Part shown: piece after piece, positions 18,990 through 28,492 of the stretch
How the letters are laid out: every line of letters begins with the position of its first letter
How positions within the stretch are numbered: position 1 is the first letter of the stretch
Assembly: GCA_038142005.1 (NCBI GenBank)
Contig: JAYQJE010000001.1
Span: forward strand, 186,001 to 250,000
Direction of reading: 5' to 3'
DNA length: 64,000 bases
From: SHAN690 sp023262195
GTDB taxonomy: Bacteria > Bacteroidota > Bacteroidia > Flavobacteriales_G > Salibacteraceae
Position numbers and translations under genes: made by a program
The notes under the pieces: generated by a model
Databases searched by the model: none
What the model was told of the DNA's origin: nothing
The model's input: only the letters and a program-made list of their open reading frames with translations

Positions 18990-19820
18990 CTAAAAAATGA
19001 AACCTGATAAAACAGATATGGTGTAAACGCTGTAATCGCCTTCAATCACAAAGTTTGTACGGGGTGTTTCTACCAAATTAAACCACGTAGCATTAAAGAG
19101 AAGCTTACCGGTGAAAGCCACTCCTAGCCCAGTATCCATGTACAGCCCAGGACCAAACTCAATCTGCTTGATCCTACTGAAAGAAGCCTGATAGCCTGGA
19201 GGAATACTCGTACCCCAAAACGAACCCACAAAGTTCATCCCTGTAACCGACTCATAAAAACTGATGCTACCACCGGCTTCAAAAAACGGTCGGATAAATT
19301 TCTCTGGTCGAGTCGCATATCGAATTCTTCCGGTAGCATTCATACTTGAAAATCGATAGAAGTGCAGCGTTGGCCCAAACCCTAAAGCAACCCTAGGTGA
19401 AACACTTCTCCACAAGTGCAAATCTGCTCGAAGCGATAATGGGCTAATAACGGTTAATCCTGATTGCACTTCCATTGTCCAAGGCTTATCTATTGGACGT
19501 AGAGAAATTCTAGGATCTTTTTCTTCAAAAAAGCGAACCGTTTTAGAGGTGTTTAGGTACTTAATCTCATCTCGGTTAAGTCTCATAACGCCATTCTCCT
19601 GCCGTAACATTATATAGTCTGAACCCATTGAAAGCAGCTCACCTCTAAACAACTCGTTGCTGTTTAAGTATACATTGACTGTGGTTTGTGCCAAAGCGCC
19701 ACAAACGAAAGAAAACGCTGTAACCAACGATAAAAACAACCTTCTATAGTGAGCAAGCAATCTGAACACTTCGTGCATAGACGATGATTGAAAAGTCTGG
19801 TTAGTCGTTTGGTTCAACAT
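18990..19820 (-). CDS. outer-membrane beta-barrel protein of unknown function
   Basis: Up to 276 residues; the likely start is the Met at about residue 15 (MHEVFRLLAHYRRLFLSLVT), which leads into a signal peptide ending FVCGALAQ. Residues after it resemble a short SH3-like segment (ELLSMGSDYIMLRQENGVMRL), and then alternating barrel strands run to a terminal Phe (VLSGFIF), the usual signal for outer-membrane insertion. No enzyme motif is seen. It lies upstream of hppA on the same strand, about 95 bases away, and is divergent from the LVIVD lipoprotein gene. Function unknown. Confidence 0.7.
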   Translation of the reverse strand: MLNQTTNQTFQSSSMHEVFRLLAHYRRLFLSLVTAFSFVCGALAQTTVNVYLNSNELFRGELLSMGSDYIMLRQENGVMRLNRDEIKYLNTSKTVRFFEEKDPRISLRPIDKPWTMEVQSGLTVISPLSLRADLHLWRSVSPRVALGFGPTLHFYRFSSMNATGRIRYATRPEKFIRPFFEAGGSISFYESVTGMNFVGSFWGTSIPPGYQASFSRIKQIEFGPGLYMDTGLGVAFTGKLLFNATWFNLVETPRTNFVIEGDYSVYTISVLSGFIF

Positions 19821-19901
19821 TTTTTTTTCAATTCACAAACTAAAAACTTTAATCACGCGTCTGAGCAATCAATGAAATCTTAATTTTATTCAATCATATT
19901 A

Positions 19902-21257
19902 ATGTCAACCATGAAATTATTTAAAGTTACCAGCCTCATCGCCTGTGCAATTGTAGCATTTTCAAGCTGCAAGAAGGTATCTCAAACGAAAGTATACACG
20001 GCCAATAAGCCTGTTTATTTGAGCTACGAAGATTTAAGGTCTTCGATTAAAAATGAAAACGACAGAGATCTTGTAAATCCTGGTAAAATCTTCCTCTACA
20101 ACCAGTATATCTTGATCAATGATTTCGAAGCAGGTATTCACGTGTACAATAATTCCAACCCGTCTTCACCAGAGCACATTGCATTCATCAATATCCCAGG
20201 TAATGTGGATATAGCAGTAAAGGATGATGTTCTATATGCAGACAGTTATGTAGATGTGGTAAGCATTGACTTCAGTAATCCAAAAAACGTTCGAGTGATC
20301 GATCGTGAGGAGAATGCACTTTCTTACACCATACCAGCAACAATGGATTACAACTTCCCTGTGTCAGAAATTGATGAAACCCAAGGAGTGGTGCTCGGAT
20401 ATGAATTAGGCGAGGTCAATGAGCAGTGTGAAAATGATGAGTGTGGATATATGTACTATGACGACATCGCTATTAATCATGGTGAATGGGGAGGCAGCAT
20501 GATGAGTGATGAAGGAACGGTTGTGAATTTTGCCGGTGCAGGCAATAATAACGTTAGAAGCGTTGCCAACTCTAACACTCAGGGAGCCATCGCTGGTTCT
20601 ATGGCTCGATTCTTAATGGTAGATGATCACCTCTATGTTATATCTAATTATGAAACGGTAAAGGTCTTCAGTGCGAGCCGTTCAGGATTGAATGAATCAA
20701 CCATGTTTAACCCTTGGCATGATGCAGGAAACTGGGGCGAAATTGAAACGTTGTTCTCCTTTAAGGATCACTTATTCATTGGTTCAACTACGGGTATGCT
20801 TGCATATAATGTTAGCGAAGCTGGTTCTCCAAATTACCTAAGCATGTACACACATGACCGCCTGCGACCCTGTGGTGGCTAATGATGATTTCGCATTCGT
20901 AACCTCAGATCAGGTACTGAGTGCGGACTAGAACTATCCGATCAGCTCGATGTATTGGATATCAGAAATATTATGAATCCAATGTTGATTGGTGAGTACT
21001 CCCTAAATCAACCAAAAGGATTAGCCTTGGATTCGGAGAGCAACCTTCTGTTTATATGCGATGGTGAGTTTGGTATGGTAACCTATAATATTGAAAACAT
21101 TAGTTCCCTTCAAACTCTCAATACAACATCTGGTGATACATATGATGTAATTGCTCATAACAATATCGCCCATGTAATTGGCAACGGTGGTTTGGTGCAA
21201 TATGCTTATGATGCAAATGGCAATCTATCAGAATTGAGCACAATATCTTTGAATTAG
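19902..21257 (+). CDS. LVIVD-type repeat lipoprotein, with two frameshifts
   Basis: About 452 residues when repaired. The N-terminus is a lipoprotein signal (LFKVTSLIACAIVAFSSCKK) with the lipid-anchor Cys in FSSC. The body has repeats of the LVIVD type (GIHVYNNSNPSSPEHIAFIN, VVSIDFSNPKNVRVID, VLDIRNIMNPMLIGEYSL), which form a propeller. The first frame ends at 20882. A lost AT near 20853-20857 and a lost C near 20903 restore TACDPVVANDDFAFVTLRSG and the link to the last part. The start may be either of two close Mets at 19902 or 19911. Function unknown; surface exposure is inferred. Confidence 0.75.
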
Positions 21258-21355
21258 GATTTAACATCTGTTGGCAAAAGTTTGGCACAGAGATTGAAAT
21301 AATTTAATCAGGTTAACGTTTAATTACGCACATAGGTTAGTAGGTTTAGTTTGAG

Positions 21356-21393
21356 AAGCCCTCGAAATATCCAACGCGAGGGCTTTTCTTTTT
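21356..21393 (+). terminator. intrinsic terminator after the LVIVD lipoprotein gene
   Basis: Perfect 9-bp stem AAGCCCTCG / CGAGGGCTT followed by TTCTTTTT on the plus strand, about 100 bases after the stop. Confidence 0.8.
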
Positions 21394-21423
21394 AATACCC
21401 TCTGTTTAACTACATCCTAAGTG

Positions 21424-21449
21424 CAAAAAAAAGAGGCCTTAGAGCCTCT
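21424..21449 (-). terminator. intrinsic terminator after pdhB
   Basis: Minus-strand stem AGAGGC / GCCTCT with a 6-base loop, followed by a run of eight T, about 32 bases after the pdhB stop. Confidence 0.75.
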
Positions 21450-21481
21450 AATTTATAGATTATGATGCCTTTAAAGAAAGC

Positions 21482-22462
21482 CTAAGCAATATAAATAGAC
21501 TCCTTTACGAGTCTTACAACCTTTTCTACTGTTGGTATTGCTTCAGCAATTAAGTTCGGTGTAAAAGGAAATGGCGTATCGCTCTGAGTTGCTCTTGTAA
21601 CCGGTGCGTCAAGATAATCGAACGCATCCTTTTGGATTCTGTAAGCAATTTCACTAGAGATGGAAGCATATGGCCAACTCTCCTCTACAATGACACACCG
21701 GTTGGTCTTCTTCACTGACTCAACCACCGTTTTCACATCAAATGGGCGTATCGTTCTTAAGTCAATCACCTCGCAATGGATTCCATCCTTGGCAAGTTCA
21801 TCCGCAGCTTCGTGAGCTACTTTGATGATTTTACCAAAACTTACGATGGTCACATCATCACCTTTCCTTACCACATCTGCTTTACCGATCGGAATTAAGT
21901 ATTCACCCTCTGGAACTTCACCCTTGTCTCCGAACATTTTTTCTGATTCAAGAAAAACCACAGGATCATCATCTCGAATCGCGGATTTCAAAAGACCTTT
22001 CGCATCGGCTGGATTAGACGGGGTGATTACTTTCAGCCCAGGAACGTGAGCATAAAATGCTTCAAAGCTTTGGGAGTGTGTTGCCGCCAATTGACCAGCT
22101 TGACCATTACCACCTCTAAACACGATCGGTACGTGATACTGACCACCCGACATTTGCAGCATCTTGGCTGCGCTGTTTATTATTTGATCCGCTGCCAGAA
22201 TCGCAAAGTTCCATGTCATGAACTCCACAATTGGCCTCAATCCATTCATAGCTGCACCAACGCCAATTCCCGCAAATCCTAGCTCGGCTATGGGAGTATC
22301 AATAACTCTTTCTGGACCGAATTCATCGAGCATACCCTGACTAACTTTATACGCACCATTGTATTCGGCTACTTCTTCACCCATCAAAAAGACACGCTCG
22401 TCTCTTCGCATCTCCTCGTTCATAGCCTCTCTGAGTGCCTCTCTAAATTGTAATGTCTTCAT
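21482..22462 (-). CDS. pdhB: pyruvate dehydrogenase E1 component, beta subunit
   Basis: 326-residue beta subunit of the alpha2beta2-type E1, which with thiamine diphosphate decarboxylates pyruvate in the pyruvate dehydrogenase complex. The N-terminal REALREAMNEEMRRDERVFL, the cofactor-side block LMGEEVAEYNGAYKVSQGML and IDTPIAELGFAGIGVGAAM are characteristic, as is the transketolase C-terminal domain (VIDLRTIRPFD). The alpha subunit is not adjacent, so the complex is encoded in parts. It is a single gene with its own promoter and terminator, divergent from etfB. Confidence 0.94.
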   Translation of the reverse strand: MKTLQFREALREAMNEEMRRDERVFLMGEEVAEYNGAYKVSQGMLDEFGPERVIDTPIAELGFAGIGVGAAMNGLRPIVEFMTWNFAILAADQIINSAAKMLQMSGGQYHVPIVFRGGNGQAGQLAATHSQSFEAFYAHVPGLKVITPSNPADAKGLLKSAIRDDDPVVFLESEKMFGDKGEVPEGEYLIPIGKADVVRKGDDVTIVSFGKIIKVAHEAADELAKDGIHCEVIDLRTIRPFDVKTVVESVKKTNRCVIVEESWPYASISSEIAYRIQKDAFDYLDAPVTRATQSDTPFPFTPNLIAEAIPTVEKVVRLVKESIYIA

Positions 22463-22485
22463 ACTCGATAAATTTCTTCGAGCCG

Positions 22486-22493
22486 CAAAAATA
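22486..22493 (-). promoter_or_regulatory. candidate -7 promoter element for pdhB
   Basis: Minus strand TATTTTTG (TAnnTTTG), 24 bases before the pdhB ATG; no good -33 partner seen. Confidence 0.45.
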
Positions 22494-22563
22494 GAATCGC
22501 AACGGAATAAATGGACATGAATAAGGATGGGTTAGTTTATGAAAAGATTTCGGGTTGAACAGT

Positions 22564-22571
22564 TACATTTG
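22564..22571 (+). promoter_or_regulatory. candidate -7 promoter element for etfB operon
   Basis: TACATTTG (TAnnTTTG) about 40 bases before the etfB ATG, in the divergent pdhB/etfB gap. Confidence 0.5.
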
Positions 22572-22609
22572 CAATCTGTTAAAATCCTAGGGAATTTAAA
22601 GCATAGAGC

Positions 22610-23350
22610 ATGAATATTTTAGTTTGTATTAGCAAGGCTCCAGATACAACTTCCAAAATAAATTTTGAAGAAAACAATACAAAGTTTAGCGAAGCTGGAG
22701 TTCAATTCATTGTTAATCCATATGACGAATGGTACGCCTTAGTTCGAGCACTTGAACTAAAAGAAGCGGGTGGAGGAAAAGTAAGTGTGGTAAGTGTTGG
22801 CGGTGCCGATTACGATGCTATAATTAGAAAAGCACTAGCCATAGGAGCAGACGATGCTTTCAGAATCGATGCTGTGCCAACTGATTCTATGCAATGCGCA
22901 TCGGAGATTGCAACGTTTGCCAAGGACAAAGGATTTGATTTGATCTTGTGTGGGAAAGAAACAATAGACTACAATGGATCGAACGTAGCTGGAATGATTG
23001 CTGCAATCTTAGACTTACCTTTTGTATCTAATGCCATCAAGCTTGACGTAAATGGCTCAGAAGCAACAGTCGAAAGAGACAATCAAGGAGGTACTGAAGT
23101 TCTTGGAGTTCAGCTTCCTGCAGTTATAAGCTGCGCCAAGGGCATGGCTGAGCAGCGCATACCTAACATGCGTGGAATTATGGCTGCAAGATCGAAGCCA
23201 TTGACCGTAGTGCCATCATCAGGCGCCGAACCTACCACTCAAGTAAAATCATTTTCACTTCCTGCAGAAAAAGGAGCGGTTAAGCTTATTGTCCCAGAAA
23301 ATGCGGAAGAACTAATCAATCTACTTCACACCGAAGCTAAAGTGATATAA
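22610..23350 (+). CDS. etfB: electron transfer flavoprotein, beta subunit
   Basis: 246 residues. Binds AMP and, with the alpha subunit, carries electrons from acyl-CoA dehydrogenases to the quinone pool. The N-terminus (ILVCISKAPDTTSKINF), the loop block NPYDEWYALVRALELKEAGG and the signature LPAVISCAKGMAEQRIPNMR are typical. First gene of a rightward operon; etfA starts 2 bases after its stop. Confidence 0.95.
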   Translation: MNILVCISKAPDTTSKINFEENNTKFSEAGVQFIVNPYDEWYALVRALELKEAGGGKVSVVSVGGADYDAIIRKALAIGADDAFRIDAVPTDSMQCASEIATFAKDKGFDLILCGKETIDYNGSNVAGMIAAILDLPFVSNAIKLDVNGSEATVERDNQGGTEVLGVQLPAVISCAKGMAEQRIPNMRGIMAARSKPLTVVPSSGAEPTTQVKSFSLPAEKGAVKLIVPENAEELINLLHTEAKVI

Positions 23351-23352
23351 AT

Positions 23353-24318
23353 ATGAACGTATTAGTATTTGCAGATAATAACAACGGTAACATCGCTAAA
23401 TCAGCGTTTGAAGCCGCAAGCTATGGAGCAAAAATTGCAGCTGACACTGGTGGGTCAGCATCTATTGTGACCTATGGTTCAAACCCGACTGAGCTTGAGA
23501 AACTCGCAGCTTATGGGATTGGAAATATTCTAAACTGCACTGCGCTTGAAAGCATGGACCCAAGTCAGCTATCTAAGTTGGTGCAGTCAGCTTCAGAAAA
23601 GGTAGGTGCAGAGTTGATCGTTTTCTCTCATGATTACACAGGAAAATCTGTGGCTCCTCTTTTAGCCGCTAGAATGCATGCAGGATTGGTGAGCGGGGCG
23701 ATTGACTACCCATCCACATCCGATGGGTTTTCTGTTCGCAAGGCAGTATTCTCAGGTAAGGCCTTCGCTGACATAAGCATTAATACCGAAACTAAAGTCT
23801 TGAGTTTATTGCCCAACTCGGTAGAAAAAAACAAGTCTGATATTGCCGCTCAAATCGAAGAATTTAATCCAGACCTAGGCGCTGCATCTATTCAGGTAAA
23901 AGAAGTTAAGTCAAAAGGTGGTGAAGGTATAAGCCTAACTGAGGCAGAATTAGTTGTAAGTGCTGGTCGAGGACTCAAAGGCCCTGATAATTGGGGAATG
24001 ATTGAAGAACTTGCTTCGGAGCTTGGTGCTGCCACGGCCTGCTCAAGACCTGTAGCCGATATCGGTTGGAGACCACACCACGAGCACGTTGGTCAAACTG
24101 GAGTGGCCATTAGACCAAATCTTTATATAGCCGCAGGAATTTCAGGAGCCATTCAGCATCTTGCTGGAGTTAATGGCAGTAAAGTTATCGTGGTGATCAA
24201 TACAGATCCTGAAGCACCATTCTTTAAAGCTGCAGATTATGGAATCGTTGGCGATGCATTTGAAGTAGTTCCTAAGCTCGTTGAGGCCATAAAATCTGCA
24301 TGGGTTCCACCAAAATAA
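23353..24318 (+). CDS. etfA: electron transfer flavoprotein, alpha subunit
   Basis: 321 residues. Binds FAD and forms the heterodimer with EtfB. The FAD signature is clear: RPVADIGWRPHHEHVGQTGV followed by ISGAIQHLAGVNGSKVIVVI and FFKAADYGIVGDAFEVVPKL. The start of the next gene lies 19 bases inside its 3' end, which suggests translational coupling. Confidence 0.96.
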   Translation: MNVLVFADNNNGNIAKSAFEAASYGAKIAADTGGSASIVTYGSNPTELEKLAAYGIGNILNCTALESMDPSQLSKLVQSASEKVGAELIVFSHDYTGKSVAPLLAARMHAGLVSGAIDYPSTSDGFSVRKAVFSGKAFADISINTETKVLSLLPNSVEKNKSDIAAQIEEFNPDLGAASIQVKEVKSKGGEGISLTEAELVVSAGRGLKGPDNWGMIEELASELGAATACSRPVADIGWRPHHEHVGQTGVAIRPNLYIAAGISGAIQHLAGVNGSKVIVVINTDPEAPFFKAADYGIVGDAFEVVPKLVEAIKSAWVPPK

Positions 24319-24905
24319 AGTTGGACATCCTTGGGTTATCCTATAGTCAGACTCAAACGGGCGCTTATGCGCTCGTGCTTGGAGAGGTAGATGGAAAGCG
24401 AAGGCTTCCAATAATCATAGGAAACTTTGAAGCTCAGGCTATTGCCATTGAGCTTGAACAAATGAAACCGAGTCGTCCATTGACTCACGACCTTTTTAAA
24501 TCATTTGCCGAAGCCTACAATGCAAAGGTTAGCGAAGTTTTGATTTACAAACTTGAGGAAGGCATTTTCTTCGCACATCTTATATGTGAACGTGATGGGA
24601 GTCAGTTCGAGATAGATGCCCGCACGAGTGATGCCATTGCATTGGCTGTGCGCTTTAATTGCCCCATTTACACTTACGAATCAATTCTATCATCTGCTGG
24701 AATAGTGCTCGAAGAAGATGACGATGACAGTTTGAAACAAACAAGCGAAAAGGGATCATCAAGCATTGAAGTTAAGTCAAGCGATGAGGGCACACTCAGC
24801 AATATGAGTGTAAAAGAGCTCAATGCAGAATTAGAAAAGGCCCTAAACAAGGAAAACTACGAACGCGCAACAGAAATCAGAGACGAGATAAAAAGACGCA
24901 AATAG
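24300..24905 (+). CDS. bifunctional nuclease (BFN/DUF151) family protein with C-terminal UVR motif
   Basis: 201 residues. The N-terminal two thirds match the BFN/DUF151 domain (LDILGLSYSQTQTGAYALVL, RLPIIIGNFEAQAIAIELE, DARTSDAIALAVRFNCPIYT). An acidic linker follows, then a UvrB/UvrC-interaction-type motif (ELEKALNKENYERATEIRDE). DUF151 members have been reported to have DNase and RNase activity, but the in vivo role in Bacteroidota is unclear. The start overlaps etfA by 19 bases; the order etfB-etfA-BFN-nupC is conserved in the phylum. Confidence 0.9.
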   Translation: MGSTKIKLDILGLSYSQTQTGAYALVLGEVDGKRRLPIIIGNFEAQAIAIELEQMKPSRPLTHDLFKSFAEAYNAKVSEVLIYKLEEGIFFAHLICERDGSQFEIDARTSDAIALAVRFNCPIYTYESILSSAGIVLEEDDDDSLKQTSEKGSSSIEVKSSDEGTLSNMSVKELNAELEKALNKENYERATEIRDEIKRRK

Positions 24906-24934
24906 TTTTAAATTGCACACCAATTTAACAACCC

Positions 24935-26230
24935 TTGGTAGTAGCAATTCTCAGAGGACTTATTGGAATAGCGACCCTTGTATTCATTGCTTGGGTTTTC
25001 AGTAGAAACCGCAAAAGCATCGATTGGTCGCTCTTTGGTAAAGGTCTTGCCTTTCAATTGGTCATCGCGGTTTTAATTCTTAAGGTCAGTTTTATAACGA
25101 ACCTGTTTGATTGGATTAGCCGTGGCTTTGTAAAGCTTATTTCGTTTACAAATTATGGTTCGGACTTCTTAATGGGATCATTTGCAACTGGTGATGTTGC
25201 ACCGGGGTTGCAAAATTTTGCCTTCTACATCCTCCCAACAATCATTTTCTTTTCTGCCATCAGCGCCATTCTTTACCATTATGGAATATTACAAAAGGTC
25301 GTTTATGCATTTGCTTGGATAATGAAACGACTGATGAAACTCAGTGGTGCTGAAAGCTTAGCGGCAGCTGGAAATATTTTTCTTGGTCAGACTGAATCTC
25401 CACTACTCGTGCGCCCCTATCTATCCAAGATGACACGTAGCGAACTCATGTGTTTGATGACCGGTGGAATGGCAACCATAGCCGGTGGTGTTCTAGCTGC
25501 TTATATGCAGTATCTAGGCGGAGATGACCCCGTGCAGCGAGTATTATTTGCCAAGCACTTATTGACAGCATCCGTAATGTCAGCCCCTGCAGCTGTTGTT
25601 GCTTCTAAATTACTTATCCCTGAAACGGAAAGCTATGATCAGCAAATGTCGCTGAGTAAAAATGAAGAAAAGAGTAATGTTCTTGAAGCCATTACAAATG
25701 GCACTTCCGATGGACTGAGATTAGCGGTTAACGTAGGCGCCATGTTACTTGTCTTTACGGCTTTAATTTATTTCGGTAACTATTTACTAAAGGATGTTTT
25801 TGGAGAATTGACTGGGTTGAATGCCATGATTACTTCTAATACGAATTATGATGGTTTTACATTTCAATTCATTGTGGGATATGTTTTCGCTCCAATTGCT
25901 TGGCTACTCGGTGTGCCGCATGAAGACATTGTGCTTGTGGGGCAGTTGCTCGGGGAAAAGACTATTCTAAACGAGTTTTATGCTTATGCTACTCTTGGCG
26001 ATCTCAAATCGAATGGAATGTTCGTACACGAAAAATCAATTATTATGGCCACCTATATCCTATGTGGCTTTGCCAACTTCGCCAGCATAGGTATTCAAAT
26101 TGGTGGAATCGGGGCCTTGGCGCCCAACCGGAAAAAAATGCTCAGCGAACTTGGAATGTATGCGCTGCTTGGTGGCACTCTTGCCTGCTTGTTTACAGCA
26201 AGTATAGTCGGTATGTTTTACGCACTGTGA
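24935..26230 (+). CDS. nupC: concentrative nucleoside transporter (NupC/CNT family)
   Basis: 431-residue inner-membrane symporter that takes up nucleosides with H+ or Na+. Family blocks include LPTIIFFSAISAILYHYGIL, GQTESPLLVRPYLSKMTRSE with the following LMTGGMATIAGGVLAAYM, and PIAWLLGVPHEDI. About ten membrane helices. The start is a TTG at 24935, as no ATG or GTG gives the full N-terminal helix. It follows the BFN gene by 29 bases. Placement next to thyA and folA suggests a nucleotide-metabolism operon. Confidence 0.93.
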   Translation: MVVAILRGLIGIATLVFIAWVFSRNRKSIDWSLFGKGLAFQLVIAVLILKVSFITNLFDWISRGFVKLISFTNYGSDFLMGSFATGDVAPGLQNFAFYILPTIIFFSAISAILYHYGILQKVVYAFAWIMKRLMKLSGAESLAAAGNIFLGQTESPLLVRPYLSKMTRSELMCLMTGGMATIAGGVLAAYMQYLGGDDPVQRVLFAKHLLTASVMSAPAAVVASKLLIPETESYDQQMSLSKNEEKSNVLEAITNGTSDGLRLAVNVGAMLLVFTALIYFGNYLLKDVFGELTGLNAMITSNTNYDGFTFQFIVGYVFAPIAWLLGVPHEDIVLVGQLLGEKTILNEFYAYATLGDLKSNGMFVHEKSIIMATYILCGFANFASIGIQIGGIGALAPNRKKMLSELGMYALLGGTLACLFTASIVGMFYAL

Positions 26231-26309
26231 ATAGTCTCTTGATAGATTTTGTAATTCTCTATTGCGGACCAATGCTAAGAGTTACACATTTGATGCACAA
26301 TAAAGAGAA

Positions 26310-27104
26310 ATGCAACAGTACCACGACCTGCTGGAACATATCATTGCCAATGGAGCAAAAAAAACTGATAGGACTGGCGTAGGAACCACAAGTGTCTTTG
26401 GCTATCAAATGCGATTTGATTTAAACGATGGTTTTCCCCTAGTTACAACCAAGAAACTGCATCTTAAATCAATCATTCATGAGCTGCTCTGGTTTATCAA
26501 TGGCGATACTAACATCAAATACCTTAAAGACAATGGTGTACGTATCTGGGATGAATGGGCAGATGAGAATGGCGACCTCGGACCTGTTTATGGGCATCAA
26601 TGGCGAAGCTGGCCCGATGGAAAGGGAGGTAAAATTGACCAGCTAAGCAACGTAGTTGATCAAATAAAAAATAATCCCGATTCAAGAAGGCATATTATCA
26701 GCGCTTGGAATGTTGCCGATGTTAAAAATATGGCCCTACCGCCTTGCCATTGCTTATTTCAATTCTATGTTGCCGATGGTAAACTCAGTTGTCAGCTTTA
26801 TCAAAGAAGTGCCGATGTTTTCTTGGGAGTACCATTTAACATTGCCTCATACGCGTTACTCACCATGATGATTGCTCAAACCACAGGACTTGGTCTTGGT
26901 GACTTCGTGCACACTTTTGGTGATGTGCATCTATACTCTAATCATATGGAACAAGCACAACTTCAATTAACTCGAGATTTCCGTCCCTTACCACAAATGA
27001 AATTGAATCCTCAGGTTAAAGATGTATTTGATTTCACATTTGAAGATTTTGAGCTTGTTAACTATGACCCCCACCCGCATATAAAAGCACAAGTAGCCGT
27101 ATAA
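26310..27104 (+). CDS. thyA: thymidylate synthase
   Basis: 264 residues. Methylates dUMP to dTMP using methylene-tetrahydrofolate. The catalytic Cys lies in ALPPCHCLFQFYV, with RRHIISAWNV and QRSADVFLGVPFNIASYALL also intact; the C-terminus KAQVAV is normal. Its stop and the folA start share a base (TAATG), coupling it to the enzyme that regenerates its folate. Confidence 0.97.
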   Translation: MQQYHDLLEHIIANGAKKTDRTGVGTTSVFGYQMRFDLNDGFPLVTTKKLHLKSIIHELLWFINGDTNIKYLKDNGVRIWDEWADENGDLGPVYGHQWRSWPDGKGGKIDQLSNVVDQIKNNPDSRRHIISAWNVADVKNMALPPCHCLFQFYVADGKLSCQLYQRSADVFLGVPFNIASYALLTMMIAQTTGLGLGDFVHTFGDVHLYSNHMEQAQLQLTRDFRPLPQMKLNPQVKDVFDFTFEDFELVNYDPHPHIKAQVAV

Positions 27105-27607
27105 TGACTATATCATTAATCGCAGCTGTATCCAGCAATTGGGTAATTGGAAAAGATGGAGACTTACCCTGGCACTTACCCCGTGACCTGAAGTTTTTTT
27201 CGGATACCACTAAAGGACACCATGTTTTAATGGGAAGAAAAAATTTTCACTCGATCCCCCATAAATTTAGACCACTCCCTGGCCGGGTCAACGTGGTAGT
27301 TTCAAGAGATACAAACTTTAAGGCCGAGGGCGTAATTGTGTTTTATTCGATAAACGAGGCCATCGAATATGCTCGAGAAAAAGGGGAAACAGAATTATTC
27401 ATCATTGGCGGAGGCGAGATTTATACCCAGTGTCTTGACATGGCGGATAAATTGTATTTGACGCATGTGGATGCAGAGATTGAAGGAGAAACCTTATTCC
27501 CAAAGTTTGATCTAAAGGAATGGGATCGCAATCTGATCCTTGATCAAAGCGCAAATGATGTTCACAAATTCTCTTTTAAAACCTACGAATACAAGAGACT
27601 CGACTGA
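27104..27607 (+). CDS. folA: dihydrofolate reductase
   Basis: 167 residues. Reduces dihydrofolate produced by ThyA. The N-terminal SLIAAVSSNWVIGKDGDLPW, the catalytic Asp in WHLPRDLKFF, the NADPH-binding block LMGRKNFHSIP and LPGRVNVVVSRD, and IIGGGEIY are present. Directly coupled to thyA. Confidence 0.96.
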   Translation: MTISLIAAVSSNWVIGKDGDLPWHLPRDLKFFSDTTKGHHVLMGRKNFHSIPHKFRPLPGRVNVVVSRDTNFKAEGVIVFYSINEAIEYAREKGETELFIIGGGEIYTQCLDMADKLYLTHVDAEIEGETLFPKFDLKEWDRNLILDQSANDVHKFSFKTYEYKRLD

Positions 27608-27621
27608 CATAAGGCTTTCAT

Positions 27622-27629
27622 TACATTTG
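27622..27629 (+). promoter_or_regulatory. candidate -7 promoter element for the 27640 lipoprotein gene
   Basis: TACATTTG (TAnnTTTG) only 10 bases before the ATG, so the leader would be very short. Confidence 0.35.
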
Positions 27630-27639
27630 TTTCGAATCA

Positions 27640-28488
27640 ATGAAGGTTTTGAAAGCTTCTTTATCACACATCTCTAACCTATCACCATATGTGTTAGCGC
27701 TGATGCTTTCTGGAATCTTTCAATTCAGTTGCACCAAATCTGAACGCGACCTCGATACAGAAACATTGTCCTCGCGCGAGCATGGCTTGGCGCTTCAATT
27801 GTTTGATGGGCTGTTTCGTGAAATTCATCGGTTCTCCGTAGCCGATTCCATCACCAACACAAGTGGTTTTTCGTTCAACAATAACAACTGTATTGCTAGC
27901 GCTAGATTCAATAAAACTAGTGCTCAGTTCCCCGTGGTTCTAACCATGGTATACGATAGCAATGAGTGCGATGATGGGGTTGTAAGAAAAGGTCAATTGA
28001 TTGCAGAGTACACTGGAAAATACTTAGATAAAGGCTCAGTTACTTCGGTAAGACTTAAGGACTACGTTATCGGAAGCTATGGCGTAGAGGGTGACTTCAC
28101 CATTGAAAATAATGGACTATCTTCTGGGAAACCACAGTTTATTTGGCGCGTTAGAAATGCTCAAATCACTGGTTTCAATACAGACATTTCATGGAAAGGC
28201 CTTCACAGATTAGGTTGGTCAGATGGCTCCAATACGCCTGGAAATGCGACTGATGACATATTCTACATTCTTGAAGGGCAAGCCTCTGGACGAAACTCAC
28301 GTGGAAATGCCTTTGACGCAACAATTACGTCTCGATTGGTTTCAGATTTTGACTGCAAATGGTATCCTGAGGGAAGGTTAAGAATGCAAGTTGCAAATCT
28401 CATAGACAGGACCGTTTCCTATGGTGAGGAGAATGTGACAACGGCATCACCGTGCGCAGAAATAATACTTACTTCGAAGTTGAAATAG
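27640..28488 (+). CDS. hypothetical lipoprotein
   Basis: 282 residues. The N-terminus has a signal helix (PYVLALMLSGIFQFSCTKSE) with a lipid-anchor Cys in FSC. The rest looks like beta-rich extracellular sequence, with several cysteines (NNNCIAS, NECDDG, DFDCKW, SPCAEI) that could form disulfides. I do not recognise the family; similar 280-residue lipoproteins are common in Bacteroidota. It follows folA by about 30 bases and converges on clpX with 4 bases between stops. Function unknown. Confidence 0.7.
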   Translation: MKVLKASLSHISNLSPYVLALMLSGIFQFSCTKSERDLDTETLSSREHGLALQLFDGLFREIHRFSVADSITNTSGFSFNNNNCIASARFNKTSAQFPVVLTMVYDSNECDDGVVRKGQLIAEYTGKYLDKGSVTSVRLKDYVIGSYGVEGDFTIENNGLSSGKPQFIWRVRNAQITGFNTDISWKGLHRLGWSDGSNTPGNATDDIFYILEGQASGRNSRGNAFDATITSRLVSDFDCKWYPEGRLRMQVANLIDRTVSYGEENVTTASPCAEIILTSKLK

Positions 28489-28492
28489 ACTA

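Noticed and set aside
26062..26382. 106-residue frame across the nupC end and thyA start
   Set aside because: It overlaps both real genes in another frame and has no recognisable motif.
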